This document shows positions 57,960-64,000 of a DNA stretch of 64,000 nucleotides, one piece after another. How positions within the stretch are numbered: the first letter of the stretch is position 1; every line of letters starts with the position of its first letter. A model generated the notes under the pieces. It saw only the letters and a program-made list of their open reading frames with translations, was not told the origin of the DNA and made no database searches. The DNA comes from Geodermatophilus bullaregiensis (lineage in GTDB: Bacteria > Actinomycetota > Actinomycetes > Mycobacteriales > Geodermatophilaceae). Location: NCBI RefSeq assembly GCF_016907675.1, contig NZ_JAFBCJ010000001.1:2852001-2916000 (forward strand). Reading direction: 5' to 3'. Position numbers and translations under genes: made by a program.

Positions 57960-58391
57960 TCATCGTGGCCAGAGCACCGACTGCGTGCAGCGGAACAGCG
58001 CGAGGGTCTTCCCGGCCCCGGAGCTGACCACGGCGTCCCACACCTGGGTGCTGCGGCCGGCGTGCGCGTTGGTCGCCACGGTGCTGACCCGGCCCTCCCG
58101 CAGGGTGCCGAGGAAGTTGCTCTTCAGCTCGATGGTGGTGAACCCGGCCGCACCCTCGGGCAGCAGCGCGCGGGTGGCCAGCCCGCAGGCGGTGTCGGCC
58201 AGCGCGACGACGGTGGCGGCGTGCAGGTAGCCGTTGGGCGCCAGCAGTTCCGGCCGGACGTCGAGCGCGGCCGCCAGCCGGCCCGGCTCGTGCGCGGTGA
58301 CGGTGAGCCCGAGCAGTCCCGGCAGCGTGCCCGGGAGCAGCCCGTTGAGCTCGTCGGCGGTGAGGAACCCGGTGGCGGCCATGGCGGGCAC
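57960..58391 (-). CDS. PaaI-type hotdog-fold thioesterase
   Basis: A 143-residue hotdog thioesterase. LLPGTLPGLLGLTVTAHEPG is followed by NGYLHAATVVALADTACGLA (the HGG-like loop with the catalytic Asp in ALADTACG) and FTTIELKSNFLGTLREGRV. PaaI-type enzymes hydrolyse aromatic or fatty acyl-CoA. It lies between an acyl-CoA ligase and a universal stress protein and may remove unwanted CoA esters made by the ligase. Start ATG 58391 or 58382. Confidence 0.88.
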   Translation of the reverse strand: MPAMAATGFLTADELNGLLPGTLPGLLGLTVTAHEPGRLAAALDVRPELLAPNGYLHAATVVALADTACGLATRALLPEGAAGFTTIELKSNFLGTLREGRVSTVATNAHAGRSTQVWDAVVSSGAGKTLALFRCTQSVLWPR

Positions 58392-58411
58392 GGTATCGAC
58401 GGCGCGGGCCG

Positions 58412-58490
58412 GCCACGATCAGGGAACCTGATCGTGGGGCGTCCTCCCGCACGGCCCACGGTCAGGGAGGACGCGCGACGGTGCGGTCGG
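58412..58490. repeat. two-hairpin dispersed repeat, copy C
   Basis: Hairpin 1 CCACGATCAGG-GAA-CCTGATCGTGG is perfect, and hairpin 2 GCGTCCTCCC / GGGAGGACGC is perfect. Compared with copy A the outer pair of hairpin 1 changes on both arms (GACG/CGTC to CACG/CGTG), a compensatory change. Confidence 0.75.
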
Positions 58491-58503
58491 AGCGACGGGC
58501 CCG

Positions 58504-59082
58504 TCAGGGACCGGTGAAGTCGGCCGTGGCCCCCCGGAAGCGCCGGCGGCGGGCCCGCACCCGCTCGCCACCGTCGCGGCGGCGCAGGTGCAGCCGCTCG
58601 CGGTGCGCCTCGGAGGAGTGCACGACGGTGACCGGACACGGTGCGTGCAGGACGCACTGCATGCTCGTCGACCCGAGCAGCATGGTGGAGAACCCGCCGT
58701 GACCCCGGCTGCCGACCACCAGCAGGTCCGCGCCGGCCGACTCGCGGATGAGCGCGTCCGCCGCCGAGCCGAGGACGGCGGTCACGTGGATCACCGGGTG
58801 CGGCTCCGGGACGTCGCGGAGCACCTCGGCGACGAACGCCTCGGTCCGCTCCACCGCCGCGGCCGCGGCCCGGTCGTACTCGGCGTCGCGGACCGCGTCG
58901 AAGTCCATCCACGCCTCGGGCGGTCGGTGGGAGACGACCGCCTCGACGGGCACGTCCCGGCGGACGGCGTCCTCGACGGCGAACCGCAGCGCGGCCCGGG
59001 CCCCCGCCGACCCGTCCACGCCCACCACCACCCGCGGCCCTCGCGCCTGGGGTCGCTCGACCCGTTCGGCCTGCTCGGTCAT
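58504..59082 (-). CDS. universal stress protein (UspA family)
   Basis: A single-domain UspA protein of about 192 residues. VVVGVDGSAGARAALRFAVE forms the N-terminal strand and helix, and GADLLVVGSRGHGGFSTMLLG then SMQCVLHAPCPVTVV form the ATP-binding G-2xG-9xG-S/T pattern. The last 25 residues are a basic tail. ATG 59082 chosen. Stress-related ATP binding is the known family property; specific role unknown. Confidence 0.88.
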   Translation of the reverse strand: MTEQAERVERPQARGPRVVVGVDGSAGARAALRFAVEDAVRRDVPVEAVVSHRPPEAWMDFDAVRDAEYDRAAAAAVERTEAFVAEVLRDVPEPHPVIHVTAVLGSAADALIRESAGADLLVVGSRGHGGFSTMLLGSTSMQCVLHAPCPVTVVHSSEAHRERLHLRRRDGGERVRARRRRFRGATADFTGP

Positions 59083-59205
59083 GACGGCCTCCTCCGCACC
59101 GCCCGCCGTGGGGCCCGGTGCCGCCACGGGCGACCCGATCATGGTCCGGACCGACCTCCGGCGCCAGGGACCTCCGTCGTCACCGGGGGGCAGGCGGGTC
59201 CTCGT

Positions 59206-60066
59206 TCAGGCGAGGCCGCGGACGGTGCGGGCCGGGGGACGGTCGCCGCGGATGGCGGCGACCATGTCCAGCGTCTGCCGGGTCGCGGCGACGTCGTGCG
59301 CGCGGAACACCCGGGCGCCGAGCCACGCGCTGACCGCCGTCGCCGCGAGCGTGCCGGTGAGCCGATCCTCGAGCGGGACGTCGAGGGTCTCGCCGACGAA
59401 GTCCTTGTTCGACAGCGCCACCAGCACCGGCCACCCGGTGGCGACCAGTTCGTCCAGGCGCCGCGTCGCCTCCAGCGAGTGCCGGGTGTTCTTGCCGAAG
59501 TCGTGGCCGGGGTCGACCAGCACCCGCTCGCGGTCCACCCCCGCCGCCACCGCCGCCTCCGCCAGCGCCGTCGTCCGGGCCACGACGTCGGCGACGACGT
59601 CGTCGTAGGTCACCCGGTGCGGCCGGGTCCGTGGCGGGAGGCCGCCGGCGTGCGTGCAGACGATCCCGGCGCCGGCCTCGGCGGCGACGTGCGCCAGCTC
59701 CGGCTCGACGCCGCCCCACGCGTCGTTGACCACGTCGGCCCCGGCGGCCAGCGCCTCGCGCGCGACCTCGGCCCGCCAGGTGTCGATCGAGATGGGCAGC
59801 TCCGGGTGGGCCGCGCGGATCGCGGCGACCAGGTCGACGGTGCGGCGGACCTCCTCGGCGGGGGAGACCTCCTCGCCGGGCGCGGCCTTCACCCCGCCGA
59901 CGTCCACCACGTCCGCGCCCTCGGCCACGACCCGGTCCACGCGCTCGACGGCGGCGGCCAGCTCGTAGGTGGCCCCGCGGTCGTAGAACGAGTCCGGCGT
60001 GCGGTTGACGATCGCCATGACGACCAGTGCGCCGTCGGGCACGTCGAGCCGGCCCAGTCGCAGCAC
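59206..60066 (-). CDS. folP2: dihydropteroate synthase-like protein (FolP2 type)
   Basis: A 286-residue TIM barrel with the DHPS signatures: VMAIVNRTPDSFYDRG (P-loop 1), VVDVGGVKAAPGEEVSPAEE, PISIDTWRAEVAREALAAGA, ADVVNDAWGGVEPELAHVA and VDPGHDFGKNTRHSLEATRR. The early loop carries VNRTPDSFYDRG and the late loop GKNTRHSLE, as in the FolP2 subgroup of actinobacteria, which in mycobacteria is not the active folate enzyme (from family knowledge). It could therefore be a DHPS paralogue of unknown role. GTG 60066 begins the conserved VLRLGRLDVPDGALVV. Confidence 0.85.
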   Translation of the reverse strand: MLRLGRLDVPDGALVVMAIVNRTPDSFYDRGATYELAAAVERVDRVVAEGADVVDVGGVKAAPGEEVSPAEEVRRTVDLVAAIRAAHPELPISIDTWRAEVAREALAAGADVVNDAWGGVEPELAHVAAEAGAGIVCTHAGGLPPRTRPHRVTYDDVVADVVARTTALAEAAVAAGVDRERVLVDPGHDFGKNTRHSLEATRRLDELVATGWPVLVALSNKDFVGETLDVPLEDRLTGTLAATAVSAWLGARVFRAHDVAATRQTLDMVAAIRGDRPPARTVRGLA

Positions 60067-60135
60067 CCGTGTCCCCCGTCCCCGCCGCCGGTGTGGTGGA
60101 GTCAGCCAACCAGACCACCGTAGGGAGGACGTGTG

Positions 60136-60597
60136 ATGGCGCAGACCACCGTGGACGGCGTCGAGGGCGTGCAGGGGCTCGTCGGCCGGCACCTGGGTCA
60201 CAGCGACTGGGTCGAGGTCACCCAGGAGCAGGTGGACCAGTTCGCCGACGCGACCGGGGACCACCAGTGGATCCACGTCGACGTGGAGCGCGCGAAGCGG
60301 GAGAGCCCCTTCGGCGGGCCCGTGGCGCACGGCTACCTGACGCTGTCGCTGATCCCGTCGCTGCTGCCGCAGATCGTGGAGATCACCGGCTTCCGCATGG
60401 GCGTCAACTACGGCACCGAGAAGGTGCGCTTCCCCTCCCCGGTGCCGGTGGGCAGCCGGGTGCGCGCCGGCGCGACGCTGGCCTCGGCCACGCCGTTCGA
60501 GGGCGGCATCGCCATGAACATGGACGTGACCGTCGAGGTCGAGGGCCGGTCCAAGCCGGCGATGGTCGCCACCGTCGTCTACCGCCGCTACCTCTGA
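60136..60597 (+). CDS. MaoC-like (R)-specific enoyl-CoA hydratase
   Basis: A 153-residue hotdog-fold hydratase. The overhang motif VDQFADATGDHQWIHVDVER carries the Asp/His pair (D and H of DHQWIH) and is followed by PFGGPVAHGYLTLSLIPSLL. It hydrates trans-2-enoyl-CoA. ATG 60136 is the second codon of a GTG-ATG pair and is the conserved start. It is divergent from folP2 and has tandem hairpins downstream. Fatty-acid related role expected. Confidence 0.92.
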   Translation: MAQTTVDGVEGVQGLVGRHLGHSDWVEVTQEQVDQFADATGDHQWIHVDVERAKRESPFGGPVAHGYLTLSLIPSLLPQIVEITGFRMGVNYGTEKVRFPSPVPVGSRVRAGATLASATPFEGGIAMNMDVTVEVEGRSKPAMVATVVYRRYL

Positions 60598-60601
60598 CGG
60601 C

Positions 60602-60634
60602 GTCCGCGGAGGCGCACCGGGCGCCTCCGCGGAC
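60602..60634. terminator. 14-bp hairpin after the MaoC gene
   Basis: GTCCGCGGAGGCGC (60602-60615) pairs perfectly with 60621-60634 around ACCGG. It is the first of two hairpins in the gap between convergent genes. Confidence 0.65.
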
Positions 60635-60638
60635 AACC

Positions 60639-60658
60639 GGCCTCCCTGCAGGGAGGCC
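60639..60658. terminator. 20-bp perfect palindrome before the serine hydrolase stop
   Basis: GGCCTCCCTG/CAGGGAGGCC is a perfect 20-bp palindrome 5 bp from the end of the minus-strand hydrolase gene. With the preceding hairpin it makes a double bidirectional terminator. Confidence 0.6.
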
Positions 60659-60662
60659 CTCC

Positions 60663-61919
60663 TCAGGCGACGATGGCCTGGTTGACCAGGGCGCGCAGGT
60701 AGGCCCGGATCGGCAGGGTCGACGAGGGCAGCAGCTGCGTGAAGAACGTGACGACGACGTCCTCGACCGGGTCGACGTAGAACGCCGTCGACGCGGCCCC
60801 GCCCCAGCTGTAGTCGCCGACGCTGGCCACGCCGCCGTAGCGGACCGGGTCGATGACCATCGAGAAGCCGAGGCCGAACCCGACCCCGCGCAGCGGCGTC
60901 TCGGCGAACAGCGGCCGGCCGAAGGTCTCCAGGTCCGCACCACCGGGCAGGTGGTTGCGGGTCATGTGCGCCAGCGTCCGCGGGCCGAGCAGCCGCCCGC
61001 CGTCGAAGGAGCCACCGCGGCGCAGCATCTCGGCGAAGCGCACGTAGTCCGCGGCGGTGCCCACCAGCCCGCCGCCGCCGGAGAGGAACGTGGGCTTGGC
61101 GTGCGCCGCGGCGCCCATCGTGTCCAGCGGCGCGAAGCCGGTGGCCGCCCCGCCCGGCTGCCCGGGGACGGCGGCGTAGAGGCGGGCCAGCGAGGTGACG
61201 TCGTCGTCCTCGCGCAGCCCGAACGACGTGTCGGTCATGCCCAGCGGACGGAAGACCCGCTCCTCGAAGAAGACGTCGAGCGGCTGCCCCGACACGACCT
61301 CGACCAGCCGGCCCAGGACGTCGGTGGAGACGCCGTAGTTCCACTCCGTGCCGGGCTGGAAGACCAGGGGCGCCGAGGCCCACTGGCGGCAGACCTCGGC
61401 CGAGTCGGCGCCGGGCGGGGTGCCCCACTCGTGGCCCATCGCGCGGTACACCGCGTCGACCGGGTGGGCGTGGTGGAAGCCGTAGGTGAGCCCCGAGGTG
61501 TGGGTCAGCAGGTGCGCCACCCGGATCGGCTGCAGCTGCGGCTGGGTGACCGGCTTCTGCGCCGACCCGGCCACGTAGACGCGGGTGTCGGCGAACTCCG
61601 GCAGCCACTTGGTGATCGGGTCGGTGAGCTCGAGGAGGCCCTCCTCGTACAGCATCATCGCCGCCACCGAGGTCACCGGCTTGGTCATCGAGAAGATGCG
61701 CCAGCGGGTGTCCTCCTCGACCGGGAGGCCCTCCTCGACGTTGCGCGAGCCGGCGCGGCCGACGTGGGCCAGCCGGCCCCTGCGGGACACCGTCACGAGG
61801 TAGCCGGGCAGCTGCCCGTCGTCGACCCAGCGGCCCAGCCGCCGGTCGAGGCGCCCCAGCCGGGCGGGGTCGAGCCCCACCTCCGCCGGGTCGGTGTCGA
61901 TGGTCAGTCCGCTCGCCAC
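60663..61919 (-). CDS. beta-lactamase-fold serine hydrolase
   Basis: A 418-residue member of the class C beta-lactamase/DD-peptidase/EstB esterase family. The catalytic SxxK is FSMTK (Ser77, Lys80), and the Tyr motif is WNYGVSTDVLGRLVE (Y-G-V). YSWGGAASTAFYVDP provides the KTG-equivalent strand. No signal peptide is visible, so it is probably an intracellular esterase or transferase rather than a drug-resistance beta-lactamase. ATG 61919 fits, and the tandem hairpins terminate it. Confidence 0.85.
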   Translation of the reverse strand: MASGLTIDTDPAEVGLDPARLGRLDRRLGRWVDDGQLPGYLVTVSRRGRLAHVGRAGSRNVEEGLPVEEDTRWRIFSMTKPVTSVAAMMLYEEGLLELTDPITKWLPEFADTRVYVAGSAQKPVTQPQLQPIRVAHLLTHTSGLTYGFHHAHPVDAVYRAMGHEWGTPPGADSAEVCRQWASAPLVFQPGTEWNYGVSTDVLGRLVEVVSGQPLDVFFEERVFRPLGMTDTSFGLREDDDVTSLARLYAAVPGQPGGAATGFAPLDTMGAAAHAKPTFLSGGGGLVGTAADYVRFAEMLRRGGSFDGGRLLGPRTLAHMTRNHLPGGADLETFGRPLFAETPLRGVGFGLGFSMVIDPVRYGGVASVGDYSWGGAASTAFYVDPVEDVVVTFFTQLLPSSTLPIRAYLRALVNQAIVA

Positions 61920-62065
61920 GCGATCCTCCGTCCCGCGCCGTCCGCCCGTCGGGCGGCGCCTGCCTGCGCATCCTGACCCACGCGGACGTGGGCGCGGTCA
62001 CAGGGGGCAGGCGCCGCCCCGGCAGCGGGGTGGACGGGACCGGGACGTCGCCGGGACGTGCCCGG

Positions 62066-62350
62066 TCAGACCGGCACGTTGCTGGCGGCCTTCTTGAGGT
62101 TCGAGCCGGCGGTCACCTTGACGGTGTTGGCCGCGGGGATGTCGATCGACTCGCCGGTCTGCGGGTTGCGGCCGGTGCGGGCCGAGCGCTGGGTCCGCTC
62201 GACGGTGATCAGCCCGGAGACGGCGACCTTCTCGCCGCGGGTGATCGCCTCGACGAGCTCCTCCTGCAGGCCGGCCAGGACGGCGTCCACGGTGGCGCTG
62301 GGCACGTCGGCGCGCTTGGCGATGGCGGAGACGAGTTCGGCCTTGTTCAC
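62066..62350 (-). CDS. hup: HU-family DNA-binding protein
   Basis: A 94-residue histone-like HU protein: NKAELVSAIAKRADVPSATV, then AVAGLITVERTQRS-type body (KVAVSGLITVERTQRSARTG), RNPQTGESIDIPAANTVKVT and GSNLKKAASN. It lacks the long Lys/Ala-rich C-terminal tail of mycobacterial HupB. GTG 62350 is the conserved start, with GAGAGG upstream. It binds and bends DNA in the nucleoid. A strong palindrome lies in its 5' region (62408-62430). Confidence 0.92.
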   Translation of the reverse strand: MNKAELVSAIAKRADVPSATVDAVLAGLQEELVEAITRGEKVAVSGLITVERTQRSARTGRNPQTGESIDIPAANTVKVTAGSNLKKAASNVPV

Positions 62351-62606
62351 GGAGATCCTCTCGGAGGTGTCGCGGCCGCGCGGTCTCGGCGGGCCGCCGG
62401 TGGTGTCGCCGTCCGCGGTCCGCGGACGGCGCTCCCGGGCGGGCGCCCGGTGGACGGACCGGCCCGCGTCGAGGCGGTCCGGCCCGGGGCACCGTGTCAC
62501 GCCGACGGGCACATGGCCAGTCCGGGGGGCCGACGGCACCCGTCCGGCCGGCCCTCCTGCCCTCGCGGGCGGCGGGGCTGCACGGTCCTCACCTAGCGTG
62601 GGTCGC
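62351..62606. other. hup upstream region with a perfect palindrome
   Basis: No gene. GCCGTCCGCGG-T-CCGCGGACGGC (62408-62430) is a perfect 11-bp-arm inverted repeat about 58 bp upstream of the hup start. It may be an operator or a leader hairpin. Confidence 0.5.
62594..62599 (+). promoter_or_regulatory. candidate leaderless -10 (TAGCGT)
   Basis: TAGCGT lies 7 nt before GTG 62607 of the aldo/keto reductase. Confidence 0.4.
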
Positions 62607-63531
62607 GTGCCGCAGCTCCCCGGGACCGACCTGACCGTCAGCGACCTCTGCCTGGGTGGCAACGTCTTCGGCTGGACCGCCGACGAGGCGACGTCCCACG
62701 CGGTCCTCGACCGCTTCGCCGACGCCGTGCCCGGCCCCCTGCGCCCCTTCGTCGACACCGCCGAGATGTACGGGGACGGCCGCTCCGAGCAGATCCTCGG
62801 CGGGTGGATGGCCGACCGGGGCCTGCGCGACCGGGTGCTCGTGGCCACCAAGGCCTCGCCGCAGCAGAAGGCGCACCCCCTCGCCGCCGGGGAGATCCGC
62901 GAGGCCGCCGAGCGCTCGCTGCGCAACCTGCGGACCGACCGCATCGACCTCTACTACGCGCACTACGACGACGAGACGACGCCGCTGGAGGAGACGCTCA
63001 CCGCCTTCGACGAGCTCGTGCGGTCGGGCAAGGTGCTGCACGTCGCGGCGTCGAACTACTCCCCGGCCCGGCTCACCGAGGCGCTGGAGACCTCCGAGCG
63101 GCTGGGCCTGGCCCGCTACGTCGCGCTGCAGCCGCACTTACAACCTGCTCGAGCGGCCGGCCTACGAGGACGGACTGCGCGACGTCGTCGCCGCGAACGG
63201 GCTGGGCTGCCTGCCCTACTTCTCGCTGGCCAAGGGCTTCCTGACCGGCAAGTACCGGGCCGGCGAGCGCGTCGACTCGCCGCGCGCGAGGGGGGCGAGG
63301 GCCTACGTCGGCGAGCGCGGCGACCGCGTGCTGACGGCGCTGCGCGAGGTGGCCGACGCGCACGGGGTGACACCGGCCGCGGTGGCGCTGCGCTGGCTGG
63401 CCGACCAGCCCACCGTCGTGGCGCCGATCGCCAGCGGCCGCGACGTCGACCAGCTCGCCGACCTGCTGCCCGTGCAGGACCTGGTGCTCACCGACGACGA
63501 GCGCGCCGCCCTGACCGCCGCCTCCCGGTAG
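62607..63531 (+). pseudogene. aldo/keto reductase with a single-base frameshift
   Basis: The first frame from GTG 62607 encodes LPGTDLTVSDLCLGGNVFGW, FVDTAEMYGDGRSEQILGGW, LVATKASPQQ, DRIDLYYAHYDD and SGKVLHVAASNYSPARL, a standard NADPH-dependent aldo/keto reductase barrel with D/Y active-site residues. Near 63137 the frame is lost at VALQPH. The other frame continues as YNLLERPAYEDGL and SLAKGFLTGKYRAGERVDSP to the natural end LTAASR. The sequence CACTTAC there has one T too many (63138-63139). Without that base the protein would be about 308 residues, the normal length. Possibly a sequencing or assembly error. Confidence 0.8.
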
Positions 63532-63543
63532 AACCTCGTAGCG

Positions 63544-64000
63544 CTAGTGGCCCCTGGCCGACGCGGCCGAGGCGAGGTCCTCGACCCGCAGCAGGCCGAG
63601 GACGCCGCCGTCGGCGTCGGTGCAGACCACCGGGTCGAAGCGGTGCGCGGGCGGCCGGGTCAGCGCCCGGTGCAGCGTCTCGGTCACGTCGTCGGCCGGC
63701 TGGACGCACAGCGAGACCGGGGCGGTGTGCACCTCGCCGGTGCGGGGGTCGCCAAGCCGGAGCGCCAGCGGCTCGCCCTGCGGGCCGACGAGGACGACCG
63801 GCGGGAGGCCGGGGGAGCGCTCGGCGGCGTCGCACTGGCGCACCGGGCGCAGCAGGCCCGCCAGGCCGCCGGCCTGCCGGGCGCGCGCGGTCTGGTCCCG
63901 GACCAGGGACACCACCTCGGCCGGCAGCGGCGCGAAGCCCGGCGTCGGGCGGCCCAGCAGCCAGCCCTGCGCCAGCGGGACGCCGAGGCGGCAGACGGCG
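63544..64000 (-). CDS. EAL-domain protein, C-terminal part (window edge)
   Basis: The gene continues past the right edge. The visible 150 residues begin with the end of an EAL phosphodiesterase domain (VCRLGVPLAQGWLLGRPTPG), followed by about 110 residues with two strand-helix units (PVVLVGPQGEPLALRL, PVVCTDADGGVLGLLRVEDL) resembling a CBS-like module. EAL proteins hydrolyse c-di-GMP. Whether the catalytic EAL residues are intact cannot be seen. It complements the three GGDEF proteins in the window. Confidence 0.75.
   Translation of the reverse strand, partial: AVCRLGVPLAQGWLLGRPTPGFAPLPAEVVSLVRDQTARARQAGGLAGLLRPVRQCDAAERSPGLPPVVLVGPQGEPLALRLGDPRTGEVHTAPVSLCVQPADDVTETLHRALTRPPAHRFDPVVCTDADGGVLGLLRVEDLASAASARGH

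Noticed and set aside
60663..61919. Antibiotic-resistance beta-lactamase
   Set aside because: No signal peptide and the motif set (SxxK, YGV) fits EstB-type esterases; no support for drug hydrolysis.

Overview
This window is high-GC DNA with many GTG starts, frequent 4-base GTGA/ATGA gene overlaps and several -10-like TANNNT hexamers 6-8 nt before the start codon, the layout of leaderless actinobacterial transcripts. A proteasome activator (Bpa/PafE), GuaB1, a FolP2-type DHPS, an actinobacterial HU, a DUF222/HNH gene and the pheA / serS / HAD / HAD core all point to an actinomycete. My best guess is Geodermatophilaceae (Blastococcus, Geodermatophilus or Modestobacter type); the family-level call is inference. 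No tRNA, rRNA, CRISPR array, prophage or antibiotic gene cluster was recognised.

Layout. (1) 0.2-10.4 kb: a GH65 glycoside phosphorylase coupled to an SDR, a DUF222/HNH gene with a frameshifted 5' end, a coupled run of methyltransferase, DinB, a small Cys-rich protein and a nucleotidyltransferase, an APH-type kinase, a truncated ArsR regulator with an AHSA1 gene, and a TetR / FAD-monooxygenase pair sharing a near-perfect operator. (2) 10.4-20.2 kb: an accessory, decayed region with a methyltransferase fragment, a frameshifted DUF6817 gene, an IS3 orfA remnant, an orphan coding relic, a serine recombinase with an abnormal C-terminal extension, three RibD_C/DHFR-like reductases, and a kinase fragment fused in frame to one of them. 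(3) 20.3-30 kb: a five-gene back-to-back operon with a MASE1 hybrid histidine kinase, a PAS histidine kinase, a single-domain response regulator, a membrane-anchored HEAT protein and a family-2 glycosyltransferase; then a TipA-like regulator and a haloalkane dehalogenase. (4) 30-37.9 kb: AraC, VOC, a DrrAB-type ABC exporter, a TetR with two operators, a GAF-PAS-GGDEF protein, a TMEM165/GDT1-family transporter behind a yybP-ykoY manganese riboswitch, and an MFS transporter with an in-frame UGA at codon 5. (5) 38-42.5 kb: two tandem helical-repeat/GGDEF proteins, one of which continues in frame into a LarB/CpmA-like domain. (6) 42.6-64 kb: housekeeping and core genes (pheA, MmpL/MarR, GroES-like, zincin, guaB1, serS, two HADs, bpa, folP2, MaoC, hup), an AbiEi/DUF559 gene lying between inverted copies of a two-hairpin repeat, a cysteine-desulfurase-like protein whose PLP lysine position is threonine, an aldo/keto reductase with a single-base frameshift, and the C-terminal end of an EAL protein.

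Recurring themes are c-di-GMP signalling (three GGDEF proteins and one EAL protein), divergent regulator/target pairs with readable palindromic operators, and an unusually high number of frameshifted or truncated genes. The last should be checked against raw reads, because some may be assembly errors. The most interesting items are the GGDEF-LarB fusion, the kinase/HEAT/glycosyltransferase operon, the dispersed two-hairpin repeat, the riboswitch and the Lys-to-Thr cysteine-desulfurase homologue.
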